A stretch of DNA of 64,000 nucleotides from Pedobacter sp. BMA (GTDB lineage: Bacteria; Bacteroidota; Bacteroidia; Sphingobacteriales; Sphingobacteriaceae). Numbering within the stretch: position 1 is the first letter of the stretch; each line of letters starts with the position of its first letter. Location of the stretch: NCBI RefSeq assembly GCF_001027745.1, contig NZ_LECU01000006.1, positions 806,001 to 870,000 of the forward strand, in the 5' to 3' direction. A program made the position numbers and the translations under genes. Of this stretch, positions 16,538 through 26,306 are shown piece after piece. The notes under the pieces are model-generated. The model was not told the DNA's origin. It saw only the letters and a program-made list of their open reading frames with translations, and made no database searches.

Positions 16538-17944
16538 ATGCAATACGATGTCGTTGTTATCGGTTCAGGGCCGGGCGGTTATGTAGGCGCAATCCGTTGT
16601 GCTCAGTTAGGTTTGAAAACTGCAGTTATAGAAAAATACAAAACTTTTGGAGGTACCTGCTTAAACGTAGGGTGTATCCCATCTAAGGCTTTACTGGATT
16701 CTTCAGAGCATTTTCACAACGCCGCTCATACCTTCACTACCCATGGTATTAATCTTAAAGATCTAAAAGTTGATATGAAGCAAATGATCGCCCGTAAAGA
16801 CGACGTTGTTGCTCAGAATACTGCGGGTATCACTTATTTATTCAAAAAAAATAAAATTGATTCTTACGAAGGTATAGGCTCCTTTGTAGATAAAAATACT
16901 GTACTCATTACTAAAGCTGATGGAAGTACTGAAACCCTGACAGCGAAAAATGTGATTATCGCTACTGGCTCTAAACCAACTGCATTGCCATTTTTGCCAA
17001 TCGATAAAAAACGCATCATAACCTCAACAGAAGCTTTAAACATCAAGGAAGTTCCTAAAACAATGGTTGTAATTGGCGGTGGCGTAATTGGTCTTGAATT
17101 AGGTTCAGTGTACGCTCGGTTAGGTACAAAAGTTTCCGTTGTTGAATACTTACCATCAATCATCGCTACTATGGATGCTGGTTTGGGTAAAGAATTACAG
17201 CGTGTTTTGAAAAAAACACTGGGAATGGAATTCTATATGGGGCATAAAGTTACCGGAGCTACTACAAAAGGGAACACCGTAACCGTTACAGCTGATACGG
17301 CCAAAGGTGAATCAATTTCACTGGAAGCTGATTATTGCATTGTAGCTGTAGGCCGTACAGCATACACTGAAGGTTTGGGTTTAGAAAAAATCGGGATTAC
17401 CGTTGAAGAGCGGGGTAAAAAAATTCCTGTAAACGAGCATCTGGAAACTTCCGTAAAAGGTGTTTATGCAATTGGCGACGTGATTACAGGAGCGATGCTT
17501 GCACATAAGGCTGAAGATGAAGGCACGTATGTGGCTGAAACCATTGCCGGACAAAAACCGCATATCAATTACAATTTAATTCCTGGGGTAGTTTATACCT
17601 GGCCTGAAGTTGCTTCTGTAGGTTTAACAGAGGAGCAATTGAAAGAAAAGGGTACGAAATATAAAGCAGGTTCATTCCCGTTCAAAGCGAGCGGACGTGC
17701 TAAAGCCAGTATGGATACAGATGGCTTCATTAAAGTTCTGGCAGACGCTGCAACTGATGAAGTTCTGGGTGTACATATGATTGGCCCACGTGCTGCAGAT
17801 ATGATTGCAGAGGCTGTAATCGCAATGGAATTCCGTGCATCGGCAGAAGACATTGCACGTACCTGCCATGCTCACCCAACTTATACTGAAGCCTTGAAAG
17901 AAGCGGCGTTAGCTGCAACTGATAACAGGGCCATCCATATTTAA
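16538..17944 (+). CDS. lpdA: Dihydrolipoyl dehydrogenase (E3)
   Basis: A 468-residue flavoprotein that reoxidises dihydrolipoamide in the pyruvate and 2-oxoglutarate dehydrogenase complexes and the glycine cleavage system. The FAD site is GSGPGGY at 9-15. The redox disulfide is Cys41/Cys46 in GGTCLNVGCIPSK. The NAD site is GGGVIGLELG, and a second FAD motif is VYAIGDV. The C-terminal dimer domain ends with the active-site His-Glu dyad in HAHPTYTEA. An upstream in-frame extension of nine codons (from 16511) is discarded because the -7 box overlaps it. It stands alone, with its own promoter and terminator. Confidence 0.96.
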   Translation: MQYDVVVIGSGPGGYVGAIRCAQLGLKTAVIEKYKTFGGTCLNVGCIPSKALLDSSEHFHNAAHTFTTHGINLKDLKVDMKQMIARKDDVVAQNTAGITYLFKKNKIDSYEGIGSFVDKNTVLITKADGSTETLTAKNVIIATGSKPTALPFLPIDKKRIITSTEALNIKEVPKTMVVIGGGVIGLELGSVYARLGTKVSVVEYLPSIIATMDAGLGKELQRVLKKTLGMEFYMGHKVTGATTKGNTVTVTADTAKGESISLEADYCIVAVGRTAYTEGLGLEKIGITVEERGKKIPVNEHLETSVKGVYAIGDVITGAMLAHKAEDEGTYVAETIAGQKPHINYNLIPGVVYTWPEVASVGLTEEQLKEKGTKYKAGSFPFKASGRAKASMDTDGFIKVLADAATDEVLGVHMIGPRAADMIAEAVIAMEFRASAEDIARTCHAHPTYTEALKEAALAATDNRAIHI

Positions 17945-17951
17945 ACATCCT

Positions 17952-17993
17952 GCAAAGCCTGCTGATGATCAAAATCTGCAGGCTTTGCTTTTT
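17952..17993 (+). terminator. Hairpin terminator after lpdA
   Basis: 11-bp arms GCAAAGCCTGC and GCAGGCTTTGC with a 15-nt loop, followed by TTTTTA. Confidence 0.85.
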
Positions 17994-18062
17994 ACCCCTT
18001 CTCCAACAATTCCTTAACAAAAAGATAACAATTAAAGGCTGAAAATCAGCGTTATCCAAATC

Positions 18063-18070
18063 TATTTTTG
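18063..18070 (+). promoter_or_regulatory. Candidate -7 element, choice-of-anchor I gene
   Basis: TATTTTTG matches TAnnTTTG and lies 19 bp before the ATG at 18090. Confidence 0.45.
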
Positions 18071-18089
18071 CGGATCAGATAAAACAATC

Positions 18090-19610
18090 ATGAACCGTAA
18101 AAAACTTTTCTTTGCCTTACTAACGGCAACGATGGCATTTTCTGCCTGTAAAAAAACTTCAGAACCTATAGATGAAACTGAGCCGATTGTAGCGGAGGAT
18201 ATTGCTTCTTTCAAAGAAATTGCTTCTATTGATCTTGGAGGCGAAACCTCAGCAGAGATTTCAGCATACGATCCATCTACCAAAAAGCTTTTCGTATTCA
18301 GTAACGAAGGCGGTGCGAAAGTGGAAGTAATCGATTTAACCAACTATCCAACGGTGACTAAATTAAGAACACTTACCTATCCATCCAATGCCGGAATTAA
18401 CAGCGTGGCTGTTAACAATGGTTTGCTGGCTGTAGCTTTAGACGGCGCTGATAAGCAGGGAAATGGAGATGTGGTGGTTCTAAAGACTTCCGATTTATCT
18501 GAAGTAAAAAAAATTACTGTAGGTGCCATGCCTGATATGGTTACATTTAGTCCTGATGGAAATTACATCCTGTCGGCTAATGAAGGTGAACCAAATGATG
18601 CTTATACAGTTGATCCAGTAGGATCCATATCGGTTATCAATGTAAAAAGTAATTATTCGGTTAAAACAGTAGATTTCTCCGGATTCGAATCTCAAAAAGC
18701 AACTCTACTTGCCGGTGGTTTTAGAATTTATGGGCCTAATGCAAGTTTTGCGCAGGATATTGAGCCTGAATATATCGCGGTAAGTGCTGATTCAAAGAAA
18801 GCATTTGTAACACTTCAGGAAAATAATGGTGTTGCAGAAGTGGATATCGTAAGTGGTACCATCACTAAAATTAATCCATTGGGTACAAGAGATATCAGTA
18901 TGGCAGAAAATGCATTCGACGTGAGTGATAAAGATAGCAAGACTGTTTTGGGGACCTGGCCAATTAAAGCTTTTTATCTGCCTGATGCCATTTCCTATTT
19001 CACCACAGGTGGTACATCTTATCTTGCATTGGCAAATGAAGGTGATACCCGTGCCTGGAAAGGTTATGATGAAGAAGCAAGAGTGAAAAGTTTAAAGTTA
19101 GATGCTGCGAAGTTTCCAACAGCTGCGACATTTCAGATTGATGCAAATCTGGGTAGATTAACCGTAACTAAAGCATTTGGCGACACGGATGGTGATGGTG
19201 ACTATGACGAATTGTATGCAACTGGTGGAAGAAGCCTAAGTATTTTAAACGCAAGTACAGGTGCATTGGTAGCGAACATAGGCAAGGACCTGGAGCAGCA
19301 TGTTATAGATGCCGGTAAATACGACGATGAGCGTTCGGATAATAAAGGTGTTGAGGTTGAGGGCGTAACAGTAGCTCAGGTTAATGGAAAAACACTTGCT
19401 TTTATTGGTATGGAGCGGGTAGATATGATCGCTGTTTATGATGTTTCTACACCTGCATCTCCAAAATTTGTTCAATTGTTTGCAACAGGTGATGCGCCTG
19501 AGGGTGTTTTATTTGTGAAACCTAAGGATAGTCCGAATGGGAGAAGTTTACTTATTGTTGCCAGTGAAGGAGATGGAACAGTAAAGTTTTTTCAGCCAAA
19601 TAAAATATAA
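18090..19610 (+). CDS. Choice-of-anchor I family lipoprotein
   Basis: A 506-residue lipoprotein (MNRKKLFFALLTATMAFSAC, Cys20 is the lipid site). It is a beta-propeller of the choice-of-anchor I family, related to surface-layer and phosphatase-associated propellers: GAMPDMVTFSPDGNYILSANEGEPND, then EDIEPEYIAVSADS-like DIEPEYIAVSAD, and a final DAPEGVLFV. A calcium-loop-like DTDGDGDYDELY sits near residue 370. Many relatives in other phyla carry LPXTG or T9SS sorting ends; here the anchor is the N-terminal lipid. Enzymatic activity is not established. Confidence 0.85.
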   Translation: MNRKKLFFALLTATMAFSACKKTSEPIDETEPIVAEDIASFKEIASIDLGGETSAEISAYDPSTKKLFVFSNEGGAKVEVIDLTNYPTVTKLRTLTYPSNAGINSVAVNNGLLAVALDGADKQGNGDVVVLKTSDLSEVKKITVGAMPDMVTFSPDGNYILSANEGEPNDAYTVDPVGSISVINVKSNYSVKTVDFSGFESQKATLLAGGFRIYGPNASFAQDIEPEYIAVSADSKKAFVTLQENNGVAEVDIVSGTITKINPLGTRDISMAENAFDVSDKDSKTVLGTWPIKAFYLPDAISYFTTGGTSYLALANEGDTRAWKGYDEEARVKSLKLDAAKFPTAATFQIDANLGRLTVTKAFGDTDGDGDYDELYATGGRSLSILNASTGALVANIGKDLEQHVIDAGKYDDERSDNKGVEVEGVTVAQVNGKTLAFIGMERVDMIAVYDVSTPASPKFVQLFATGDAPEGVLFVKPKDSPNGRSLLIVASEGDGTVKFFQPNKI

Positions 19611-19653
19611 CCGCCCGTATTGATCGGCTTTCGGTCATATCATTTCGGAATGT

Positions 19654-19690
19654 AATCCCCGTAGAATTTAATAATTTACGGGGATTTTTT
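19654..19690 (+). terminator. Hairpin terminator after the choice-of-anchor I gene
   Basis: AATCCCCGTA and TTACGGGGATT arms with an A/T-rich loop, followed by TTTTTT. Confidence 0.88.
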
Positions 19691-19793
19691 CTAACCTGCT
19701 TTTATTGTATCTAAATGATAAATAGGTCTTCCATTTACCAATTCATTTTGGGAACTTTGCAAAATATAACGAATACCATTTAAACCCTTTATT

Positions 19794-20993
19794 TTGGAAG
19801 AAATAAGTCCTGGTCAGGAAATTCTAAGTCGATCGAATATTAAAACTGAAGGTTCAGAAAGCACATTAAACCGCATTCGTCTTGCTGTTGCACTATTTTA
19901 TTTCGGACAAGGAATTGCTTTCGCATCCTGGGCAAGTCGTATTCCTGATATCAAGCATACTTTAAACCTTTCAGATGGAGAGTTGGGAAGTATATTGCTC
20001 GCACTACCTGCCGGACAATTACTCACCATGATTATTTCAGGACGTTTAGTCACCCGTTTTGGAAGCAAAAGAATATTAACGATTACGGCGCCATTGTATG
20101 TTTTAGCGTTAACTAATCTTGGCCTTGCCACTGCCCCCTGGCATCTTGCCGCCTTTCTTTTCCTTTTTGGAATCGTAGGTAATATGTGCAACATCTCCGT
20201 AAATACCCAGGGTTCGGAAGCTGAAAAACTATTCGGACGCCCGATCATGACTTCCTTCCATGGGGCCTGGAGCATTGCAGGGTTTACCGGTGCTTTGGTA
20301 GGCTTACTGATGATTAACCTGCATATTGTCCCATATTATCACTTCTGGATAATTGCCCTCCTAATCTTTGGAAACGTCACCCTTAACTATAAGCATCTGG
20401 TTCCCGGAAAAGGAGTTGTTACCGAACGCAAGAAGAAATTTGTAATGCCTGACTGGGGATTGATTCAACTGGGCATCATTGGTTTCTGCAGTATGGCAAC
20501 TGAAGGGGCGATGTTCGACTGGAGCGGTGTTTATTTTAAGGATATCGTTCGCGCACCTTCATCGCTTGTGATTTTAGGTTATACTTCTTTCATGATTATG
20601 ATGGCTACAGGCCGCTTTATAGGGGATAAAATTATTGCCCGCCTGGGACGCAAACGCACCATTCAAATCAGCGGACTGATTATATCAGCAGGAATGTTTA
20701 TCTCTGTGTTTTTGCCATATGTACTCACGGCAACTATTGGTTTTATGTTAGTTGGGGTAGGGGTATCCAGTATTGTACCAACCGTTTATTCTGTTGCTGG
20801 TAAAAACGGAAAGATCGCGCCCGGAATTGCCATTGCCATTGTTTCCAGTGTGAGCTATTTCGGATTTTTACTTGGTCCGCCGCTAATAGGTGGAATTTCC
20901 GAACTGTCAAGCCTTCAGTATTCTTATGCGGTAATCGGCTGTTTTGGATTGCTGGTAAGCTTTCTGGTGAGTAAAATGAGTGCTATTGAGTAG
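19794..20993 (+). CDS. MFS transporter (YbjJ-like)
   Basis: A 399-residue inner-membrane carrier with about 12 hydrophobic helices. The opening ALFYFGQGIAFASWASRIPDIK and the A-loop between TM2 and TM3 (GRLVTRFGSKRIL) match the YbjJ/fucose-permease-like branch of MFS; a second loop motif GDKIIARLGRKRTIQ occurs after TM8. The start is a TTG (no ATG occurs before the first helix). Substrate unknown; sugars or drugs are both known for the branch. Its last 11 bases overlap the end of the convergent gene. Confidence 0.82.
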   Translation: MEEISPGQEILSRSNIKTEGSESTLNRIRLAVALFYFGQGIAFASWASRIPDIKHTLNLSDGELGSILLALPAGQLLTMIISGRLVTRFGSKRILTITAPLYVLALTNLGLATAPWHLAAFLFLFGIVGNMCNISVNTQGSEAEKLFGRPIMTSFHGAWSIAGFTGALVGLLMINLHIVPYYHFWIIALLIFGNVTLNYKHLVPGKGVVTERKKKFVMPDWGLIQLGIIGFCSMATEGAMFDWSGVYFKDIVRAPSSLVILGYTSFMIMMATGRFIGDKIIARLGRKRTIQISGLIISAGMFISVFLPYVLTATIGFMLVGVGVSSIVPTVYSVAGKNGKIAPGIAIAIVSSVSYFGFLLGPPLIGGISELSSLQYSYAVIGCFGLLVSFLVSKMSAIE

Positions 20994-21828
20994 GTTTACT
21001 ACTCAGATTATCCTTGGTGGTATTCATCGTATTTTTAATTAATCCGTATTCCTTCAACGCTGCCACTGCAAGTTCAATCAGCCTTAGGTTTTCATTTTGA
21101 TGTCCGTGTTGCACTTCAACATTGATATATGGAATCTTTTCCTGCATGGCGTATACCGATAAGGACCCGTCATTCTCTACAAACTTCGATTGCAGAATGA
21201 CATTTACATTCGCTTTTTTAAAACTAGTAAATAAGCGAGGCTCGGTAACGTAAACCAGGTCATCGCCGTCCATCTGGAAATTGATGTAAACCGAATCTGC
21301 TGTGCTCGATAAATCATAGCCGGGGAGGTAAGAAGATATTCCGAAACCACCATCAGCATTATTATGCAATGTTAATATATAACCTGTTTCTTTCGGGTTA
21401 TAGAAATCTAAGATTTGTTTGCCGGCATTCAAAATCATTTTTTCCACCTCATTCGAGCTATAGGCGCTTTTTTTCAGACGTGTATTTACTCCTTTCTCTG
21501 TGTAAATGGCATTGGGGTCGATGCGATACGGGTCATCCATATAATTGAAAACGTAGTCTCTTGCTCCGCCATACTGGCTGTCGATCAATTCCCCGCCACT
21601 CCACCGGATATAATCAAATCCTGCCTTAACACCGGTATCTTCGTTATCATGTACCACCAAAAACCTTACTCCATTTGGTTTGTAACTATACTTTACCAGA
21701 TTAATGTTTAGATTGGCAACTTTAATGAATGATGAATCAGTAGTCATTGCAGAAAAAACAGGAGGGTGTTGAGCGTATGCGGTGAAAACAATAAACGCTA
21801 GAATTATTTGCTGAATAATTTTAAACAT
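20983..21828 (-). CDS. Secreted protein of unknown function, possible hydrolase
   Basis: A 281-residue protein with a signal peptide (MFKIIQQIILAFIVFTAYA). I do not recognise a named family. Conserved-looking polar motifs resemble metal or active sites: VVHDNEDTGVKAG, ARDYVFNY followed by RIDPNAIYTEKG, TLHNNADGGFG, and INVEVQHGHQNENLRL. The order His-x-x-Glu, His-Asn-Asn, Glu-x-x-His-x-His suggests a zinc-dependent amidase or carboxypeptidase-like fold acting in the periplasm. That is inference only. It is a single gene that ends overlapping the MFS gene; the RND operon terminator lies upstream of its start. Confidence 0.6.
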   Translation of the reverse strand: MFKIIQQIILAFIVFTAYAQHPPVFSAMTTDSSFIKVANLNINLVKYSYKPNGVRFLVVHDNEDTGVKAGFDYIRWSGGELIDSQYGGARDYVFNYMDDPYRIDPNAIYTEKGVNTRLKKSAYSSNEVEKMILNAGKQILDFYNPKETGYILTLHNNADGGFGISSYLPGYDLSSTADSVYINFQMDGDDLVYVTEPRLFTSFKKANVNVILQSKFVENDGSLSVYAMQEKIPYINVEVQHGHQNENLRLIELAVAALKEYGLIKNTMNTTKDNLSSKPTQ

Positions 21829-21925
21829 ATCAGCTAATATACAAGAATGAAGCCGAAATGTTTTCTAACGCACTTTTTAACAAATTGCAGTAGCCGCTAC
21901 AGCAAATTTTGTTATGGTAAACATA

Positions 21926-21953
21926 AAAAGCCCCGCGGGTTAGCGGGGCTTTC
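21926..21953 (-). terminator. Terminator of the RND efflux operon
   Basis: Read on the minus strand: AAAGCCCCGC, loop, GCGGGGCTTTTT. It lies 24 bp after the permease stop. Confidence 0.9.
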
Positions 21954-21976
21954 TGATTGTTAATCTGGGTGTTTAA

Positions 21977-24900
21977 TTAGTGTCCGTGGTCTAAATCGTA
22001 TTCCAGAACATCTTTATGGTCATAAGGTTCAACCATTAAGTCATCGATGGTTTTTCCTTTTTTATTAAAGCCAAAGCGCTCTAACATTCTGTCGAATATT
22101 AAATAAACTACCGGTACTACAATTAAGGTTAAGAATAGTGAGCTGGTTAATCCGCCTACAATAACCCAGGCCAGACCATTTTTCCATTCGGCACCTGCAC
22201 CGCTTGCCAATGCAATCGGAAGCATACCAAATACCATGGCGATGGTGGTCATCAGAATCGGACGTAAACGGGCATGGTTAGCGAGTACCAAAGCTTCTTT
22301 AGTTTCTTTACCTTCTGCTTTAAGGTGGTTGGTGAAATCGACTAATATAATCGCATTCTTCGCTACCAGACCCATTAACATAATCAAACCTAAAATGGTA
22401 AAGATACCGATCGAATTATTGGTCAATGCCAGGGCCAGTAATGCTCCGATTACTGCTAATGGAAGCGAGAACATCACTACCAGCGGATAAATAAAACTAT
22501 CATATAGCGCTACCATGATCAGGTAAACTAAAATTACCGATGCTAATAAGGCAATACCCAATGTTCCGAAACCTTCTGACTGGTTTTCCTGGTCACCTGC
22601 CCAGGTATAGCTTACCCCTACAGGTGCTTTAAGCTTACCATTCTTCTGCATGTCTTCCAGTTTCTGCTGGAATTCTGCAACAATGGTTCCTGTTGGCCTA
22701 CCAATAGATTGCGCCTGAACAGATACTGAGGTGGATTTATTCAATCGCTCCAGCTGACTTGGGCCTGAACCTTCGGTGATTTCAGCAAATTGTGAGAGCT
22801 TGATTTGCGCACCTTTATCATTTATGAAGATCAGGTTACGTACATCATCAATGTTTTTTCTGTTAAAATCCTGGTATTGGATATTGATGTCGTACTCATA
22901 TTCACCTTTCCTGTATTTACCATCCGTATTTCCGGCAAATGCGGTTTGCATCGTCGACCCTACTGTAGCAAGCGTTAATCCAACCGCCGACATTTTATCT
23001 CTGTCTACCTGAACATTAATTTCAGGTGTACCTTTTTCGACTGATAATTTAATCTCAGTTGCTCCGGGAATGGTTTTAAGTAGTGCTTGTGCGCCTTCTG
23101 CATATTTAAGTGCGCTATCTAAATTCGATCCCATCACCACCAAACTAATCGGCGCATTTTCTGCAATACCCAAAATACTGATAGGCACCGTTTTCACTTT
23201 TGCACCCACTAATTCTTTGGCTAAAGCACGACTCATCTTTGTTGCAAATACATCAGAAGATACGCCTTCTCTTTCTTTACGATCAACTAATTTTACGTTA
23301 ATCTCTGATTTGTAAGCAGTAGCTTGCGTACCGCCCATATCGCCACTGGCCTGACCAACTGTTGTAATCAACTGCGTAATTTCCGGTTGTTTTTCCAGGA
23401 AAGCTTCAGCTCTTTGGGTGAAGAAGTTCGTTTGTTCTAATGGTGCATCTTTAGGTAGTTCAATCTGAACAAGGAATTCACCTTTATCCGATTTAGGGAA
23501 GAATTCTGAACCGATAAATCCTGCTCCTAATAAGCCACATGAGCCCAGGAACATTACAAATACCATGATTAAGGTAAGTGCCTTATGGTTAAGCGACCAT
23601 GTTAAGATACTCGTGATCCATAAGGTGAATTTCTTCAACTGTTTTTCGAACCACAAAATGAAGCGGCCAAACATGTTCTTGCCTTCGATATGTTCTAATT
23701 TTCCGAAACGAGAGAAAATTAAAGGTACAATGGTAAATGAAGCCAATAAAGACAGTAAAGTTGCGATGATTACAACGATACAGAACTGACGCAGAATGTT
23801 TGATACCAGTCCGCTACTTACAGCGATAGGGAAGAATACCACTACAATTACGAACGTAATGGACACAACGGTAAAACCAATTTCGCGTGTTGCATCGGAT
23901 GCAGCCCGTACTTTGTTTTTACCCATTTCCATGTGTCGCTGGATATTTTCAAGTACCACAATCGCATCATCCACCAGGATACCCACTACAAGTGATAGTC
24001 CCAGTAGCGACATTAGGTTCAAAGTGAAACCGAATAAGCTGATACCAATAAATGTTGCTACCAGAGATACCGGAATAGATACCATTACAATTAATGCATT
24101 ACGCAAACTATGCAGGAAGAAAAGCATTACAAAGGCTACCAGGATAACCGCTAAGATTAAATCGTGTATTACGGCATCTGCAGATTCAAGTGTAAAGATA
24201 GAGCTATCATTAACGATATTGATATCCAGTTTGTTGGCCGCATATTCTTGTTTCAGTTTTGCGATAATGGCGTGTGTGCCTTCACTTACCTCAACAGCGT
24301 TTGCATCACTTTGCTTGATAATCTGGATGGCAATGGAAGCCTGACGGTTAATACGTGCAAGTTTTTCAGTTTCCTTTTTCGAGTCCTGTACATCTGCAAC
24401 ATCACCTAAGCGGATCTGAGAACCATCTTGCGAAGTGGTTAAAACCAGGTTTCTCAATTCATCAATACTTCTGTATTTACCCGATAAACGGATCAAGACA
24501 TCTTGTTTAAGTGTTTTTACACTTCCTGTAGGGAAATCTAAGTTTGAACTTAAAATCATTTGCTGTACCTGAGGTACAGAAAGGTTATAACCCTGAAGGT
24601 TGGCTGCATCAAGTGAAACCTGAATTTCACGTTCCGAACCACCTACTAAATTCACCTGTGCCACGCCACTTACCCTCGAAATCACGGGGGCGATTCTCTG
24701 ATCAATTAAATCGTAGAATGACACGTCGTCCATGTTTGCCGAAGCAGTCATGGTAATTACCGGTAAATCATCCAGCGAGAATTTACTTAAAGATGGTGTT
24801 TTTACGTCTTCGGGCAGATCAGCCAGGATAGCATTTACCTTACGTTGTGCATCATTCAGGGAAATATCGATGTTGGCCTTATCCGTTAAGGTGATGGTCA

Positions 24901-25171
24901 CTGCCGATAAACTCTCATAAGATACTGAGTTGATCTTTTTGATGTTTTCCATTGATGATACCGCATCCTCGATTTTCTTGGTTACGGTATTCTCAACCTC
25001 ATTTGGTGAAGCGCCAGGGTAAATTGTTGAAATAGATACTACGTTGTTCGAGAATTTTGGAAGTAATTCATAGCCCAACGAAAAGTAACTGAGTAGCCCC
25101 AATAAAGTAAGTGCGGTAAAAACCACAATTACCAGCGAGGGCCTTTTTATAGATATATCTGTTATCTTCAT
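21977..25171 (-). CDS. RND efflux pump inner-membrane permease (HAE1/AcrB family)
   Basis: A 1064-residue proton-driven exporter. It starts MKITDISIKRPSLVIVVFTAL and has TM1, then a large periplasmic porter domain with AcrB-like signatures (YPGASPNEVENTV, VSRVSGVAQVNLVGGSEREI). TM helices 2-6 include the proton-relay segment GLSLVVGILVDDAIVVLENIQRH with the Asp pair. A second periplasmic loop and TM7-12 follow (LMGLVAKNAIILVDFTNHL). Length is normal. It is last in the operon tetR, outer-membrane factor, adaptor, permease. Substrates are probably hydrophobic toxins, but the HAE1 branch is broad. Confidence 0.93.
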   Translation of the reverse strand: MKITDISIKRPSLVIVVFTALTLLGLLSYFSLGYELLPKFSNNVVSISTIYPGASPNEVENTVTKKIEDAVSSMENIKKINSVSYESLSAVTITLTDKANIDISLNDAQRKVNAILADLPEDVKTPSLSKFSLDDLPVITMTASANMDDVSFYDLIDQRIAPVISRVSGVAQVNLVGGSEREIQVSLDAANLQGYNLSVPQVQQMILSSNLDFPTGSVKTLKQDVLIRLSGKYRSIDELRNLVLTTSQDGSQIRLGDVADVQDSKKETEKLARINRQASIAIQIIKQSDANAVEVSEGTHAIIAKLKQEYAANKLDINIVNDSSIFTLESADAVIHDLILAVILVAFVMLFFLHSLRNALIVMVSIPVSLVATFIGISLFGFTLNLMSLLGLSLVVGILVDDAIVVLENIQRHMEMGKNKVRAASDATREIGFTVVSITFVIVVVFFPIAVSSGLVSNILRQFCIVVIIATLLSLLASFTIVPLIFSRFGKLEHIEGKNMFGRFILWFEKQLKKFTLWITSILTWSLNHKALTLIMVFVMFLGSCGLLGAGFIGSEFFPKSDKGEFLVQIELPKDAPLEQTNFFTQRAEAFLEKQPEITQLITTVGQASGDMGGTQATAYKSEINVKLVDRKEREGVSSDVFATKMSRALAKELVGAKVKTVPISILGIAENAPISLVVMGSNLDSALKYAEGAQALLKTIPGATEIKLSVEKGTPEINVQVDRDKMSAVGLTLATVGSTMQTAFAGNTDGKYRKGEYEYDINIQYQDFNRKNIDDVRNLIFINDKGAQIKLSQFAEITEGSGPSQLERLNKSTSVSVQAQSIGRPTGTIVAEFQQKLEDMQKNGKLKAPVGVSYTWAGDQENQSEGFGTLGIALLASVILVYLIMVALYDSFIYPLVVMFSLPLAVIGALLALALTNNSIGIFTILGLIMLMGLVAKNAIILVDFTNHLKAEGKETKEALVLANHARLRPILMTTIAMVFGMLPIALASGAGAEWKNGLAWVIVGGLTSSLFLTLIVVPVVYLIFDRMLERFGFNKKGKTIDDLMVEPYDHKDVLEYDLDHGH

Positions 25172-25236
25172 TTTAATTCGTATTGCGTTTTGCGATTGGC
25201 ATTTCGCGATTTCAAAGCCGACTAAATCTCTCTAAC

Positions 25237-26304
25237 TTATTTTACAATGCTTACAGCAGTACCTTCAGCTAAGTTGATCTGACCGCTGGTGATCACTGTT
25301 TCGCCTTCTTTTAGTCCATCAAGAACTTCTACATTGTCGCCTAAAATACGGCCTGTAACCACATTACGAACTTTAGAAGTATTGTTGGTTTTATCATAGA
25401 TAAATACCTGATTGCTACTTACACTGCCCACGAATGAAGTACGGGGAATCAAAATGCTTGGAGCCTGTTTCGGGAAGTTAAATACTGCAGTTCCATACAT
25501 TCCTGCTCTTAAGCTGTTTTTGGTGTTATTGCTTACCTCAATTTCAACCGGGAAGTTTAAAGTACCATCAGCTTTTGCTGCAATGAAAGTCACTTTTCCT
25601 GAGAATTTTTCATCAGGGAAAATAGTAGATTTGATCGCGATATCGTCGCCGATTTTCAAGCTTGCAACCTGAGCTTCGTTTACATTTACTTTCAGTTTCA
25701 GTTTAGATACGTCAACCAATTCAAATAACTGGGTTCCCTGAGCGGTTACAAACGCACCAACTTCTATGTATCTCTTGTTCACAATACCGTTAATTGGTGA
25801 TTTAATGTTAGCATCGCTTACTTTTCTTTGTGAGGCTTGTAAACGAAGTTTTGCATTTCTGGTAGCCAGTTTAGCCTGGTCAAGTTGTTGCTGGGTTACC
25901 CCGCCGGTTTCGTAAGAGCTTTGATATCTTGCTTCATCTCTTTTGGCGTTTTCGTAAGATGCCTGAGCAGTTTCTCTATCAGTATTGATAATCTCAGCAT
26001 CAATACGTGCCAGTACCTGTCCTTTGCTTACACGTGAACCTTCGTCAACGTAAATAGCAGTAACACGACCGGCATTTTCAGATAAGAAATTAAGTTCCTG
26101 TTTCGGCGCAAAGGTTCCATTTGCTACGAAGTCGATGTCTACAACTTTCTTCTCAACAGTAGCAACCCGAACGGCAACAGCACCTCCACCTTTAGCAATG
26201 AAAGCAGTTTTCTCTTCGTTCTTCTTTTTATTGTTGCTTAAAACATAGGCTATTGCACCAAGGGCAACAACAACTACGATGATTATGGTAATTACTCTTT
26301 TCAT
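25237..26304 (-). CDS. RND periplasmic adaptor (membrane fusion protein)
   Basis: A 355-residue adaptor that links the permease to the TolC-like channel. An N-terminal hydrophobic anchor (VITIIIVVVVALGAIAYVL) is followed by a barrel-sandwich/lipoyl half (FVANGTFAPKQELNFLSENAGRV, VDEGSRVSKGQVLARID). Next come a short coiled-coil hairpin about 110-160 and the second lipoyl half (DANIKSPINGIVNKRYIEVGAFV). A beta-barrel and a membrane-proximal domain complete it. There is no lipobox Cys, so it is membrane-anchored. It lies 65 bp upstream of the permease gene. Confidence 0.92.
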   Translation of the reverse strand: MKRVITIIIVVVVALGAIAYVLSNNKKKNEEKTAFIAKGGGAVAVRVATVEKKVVDIDFVANGTFAPKQELNFLSENAGRVTAIYVDEGSRVSKGQVLARIDAEIINTDRETAQASYENAKRDEARYQSSYETGGVTQQQLDQAKLATRNAKLRLQASQRKVSDANIKSPINGIVNKRYIEVGAFVTAQGTQLFELVDVSKLKLKVNVNEAQVASLKIGDDIAIKSTIFPDEKFSGKVTFIAAKADGTLNFPVEIEVSNNTKNSLRAGMYGTAVFNFPKQAPSILIPRTSFVGSVSSNQVFIYDKTNNTSKVRNVVTGRILGDNVEVLDGLKEGETVITSGQINLAEGTAVSIVK

Positions 26305-26306
26305 TT

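Noticed and set aside
23796-24344. 182-residue open frame on the plus strand inside the RND permease
   Set aside because: Antisense to conserved AcrB-type transmembrane and porter segments; Thr/Ile/Ser-rich composition is typical of a complement shadow.
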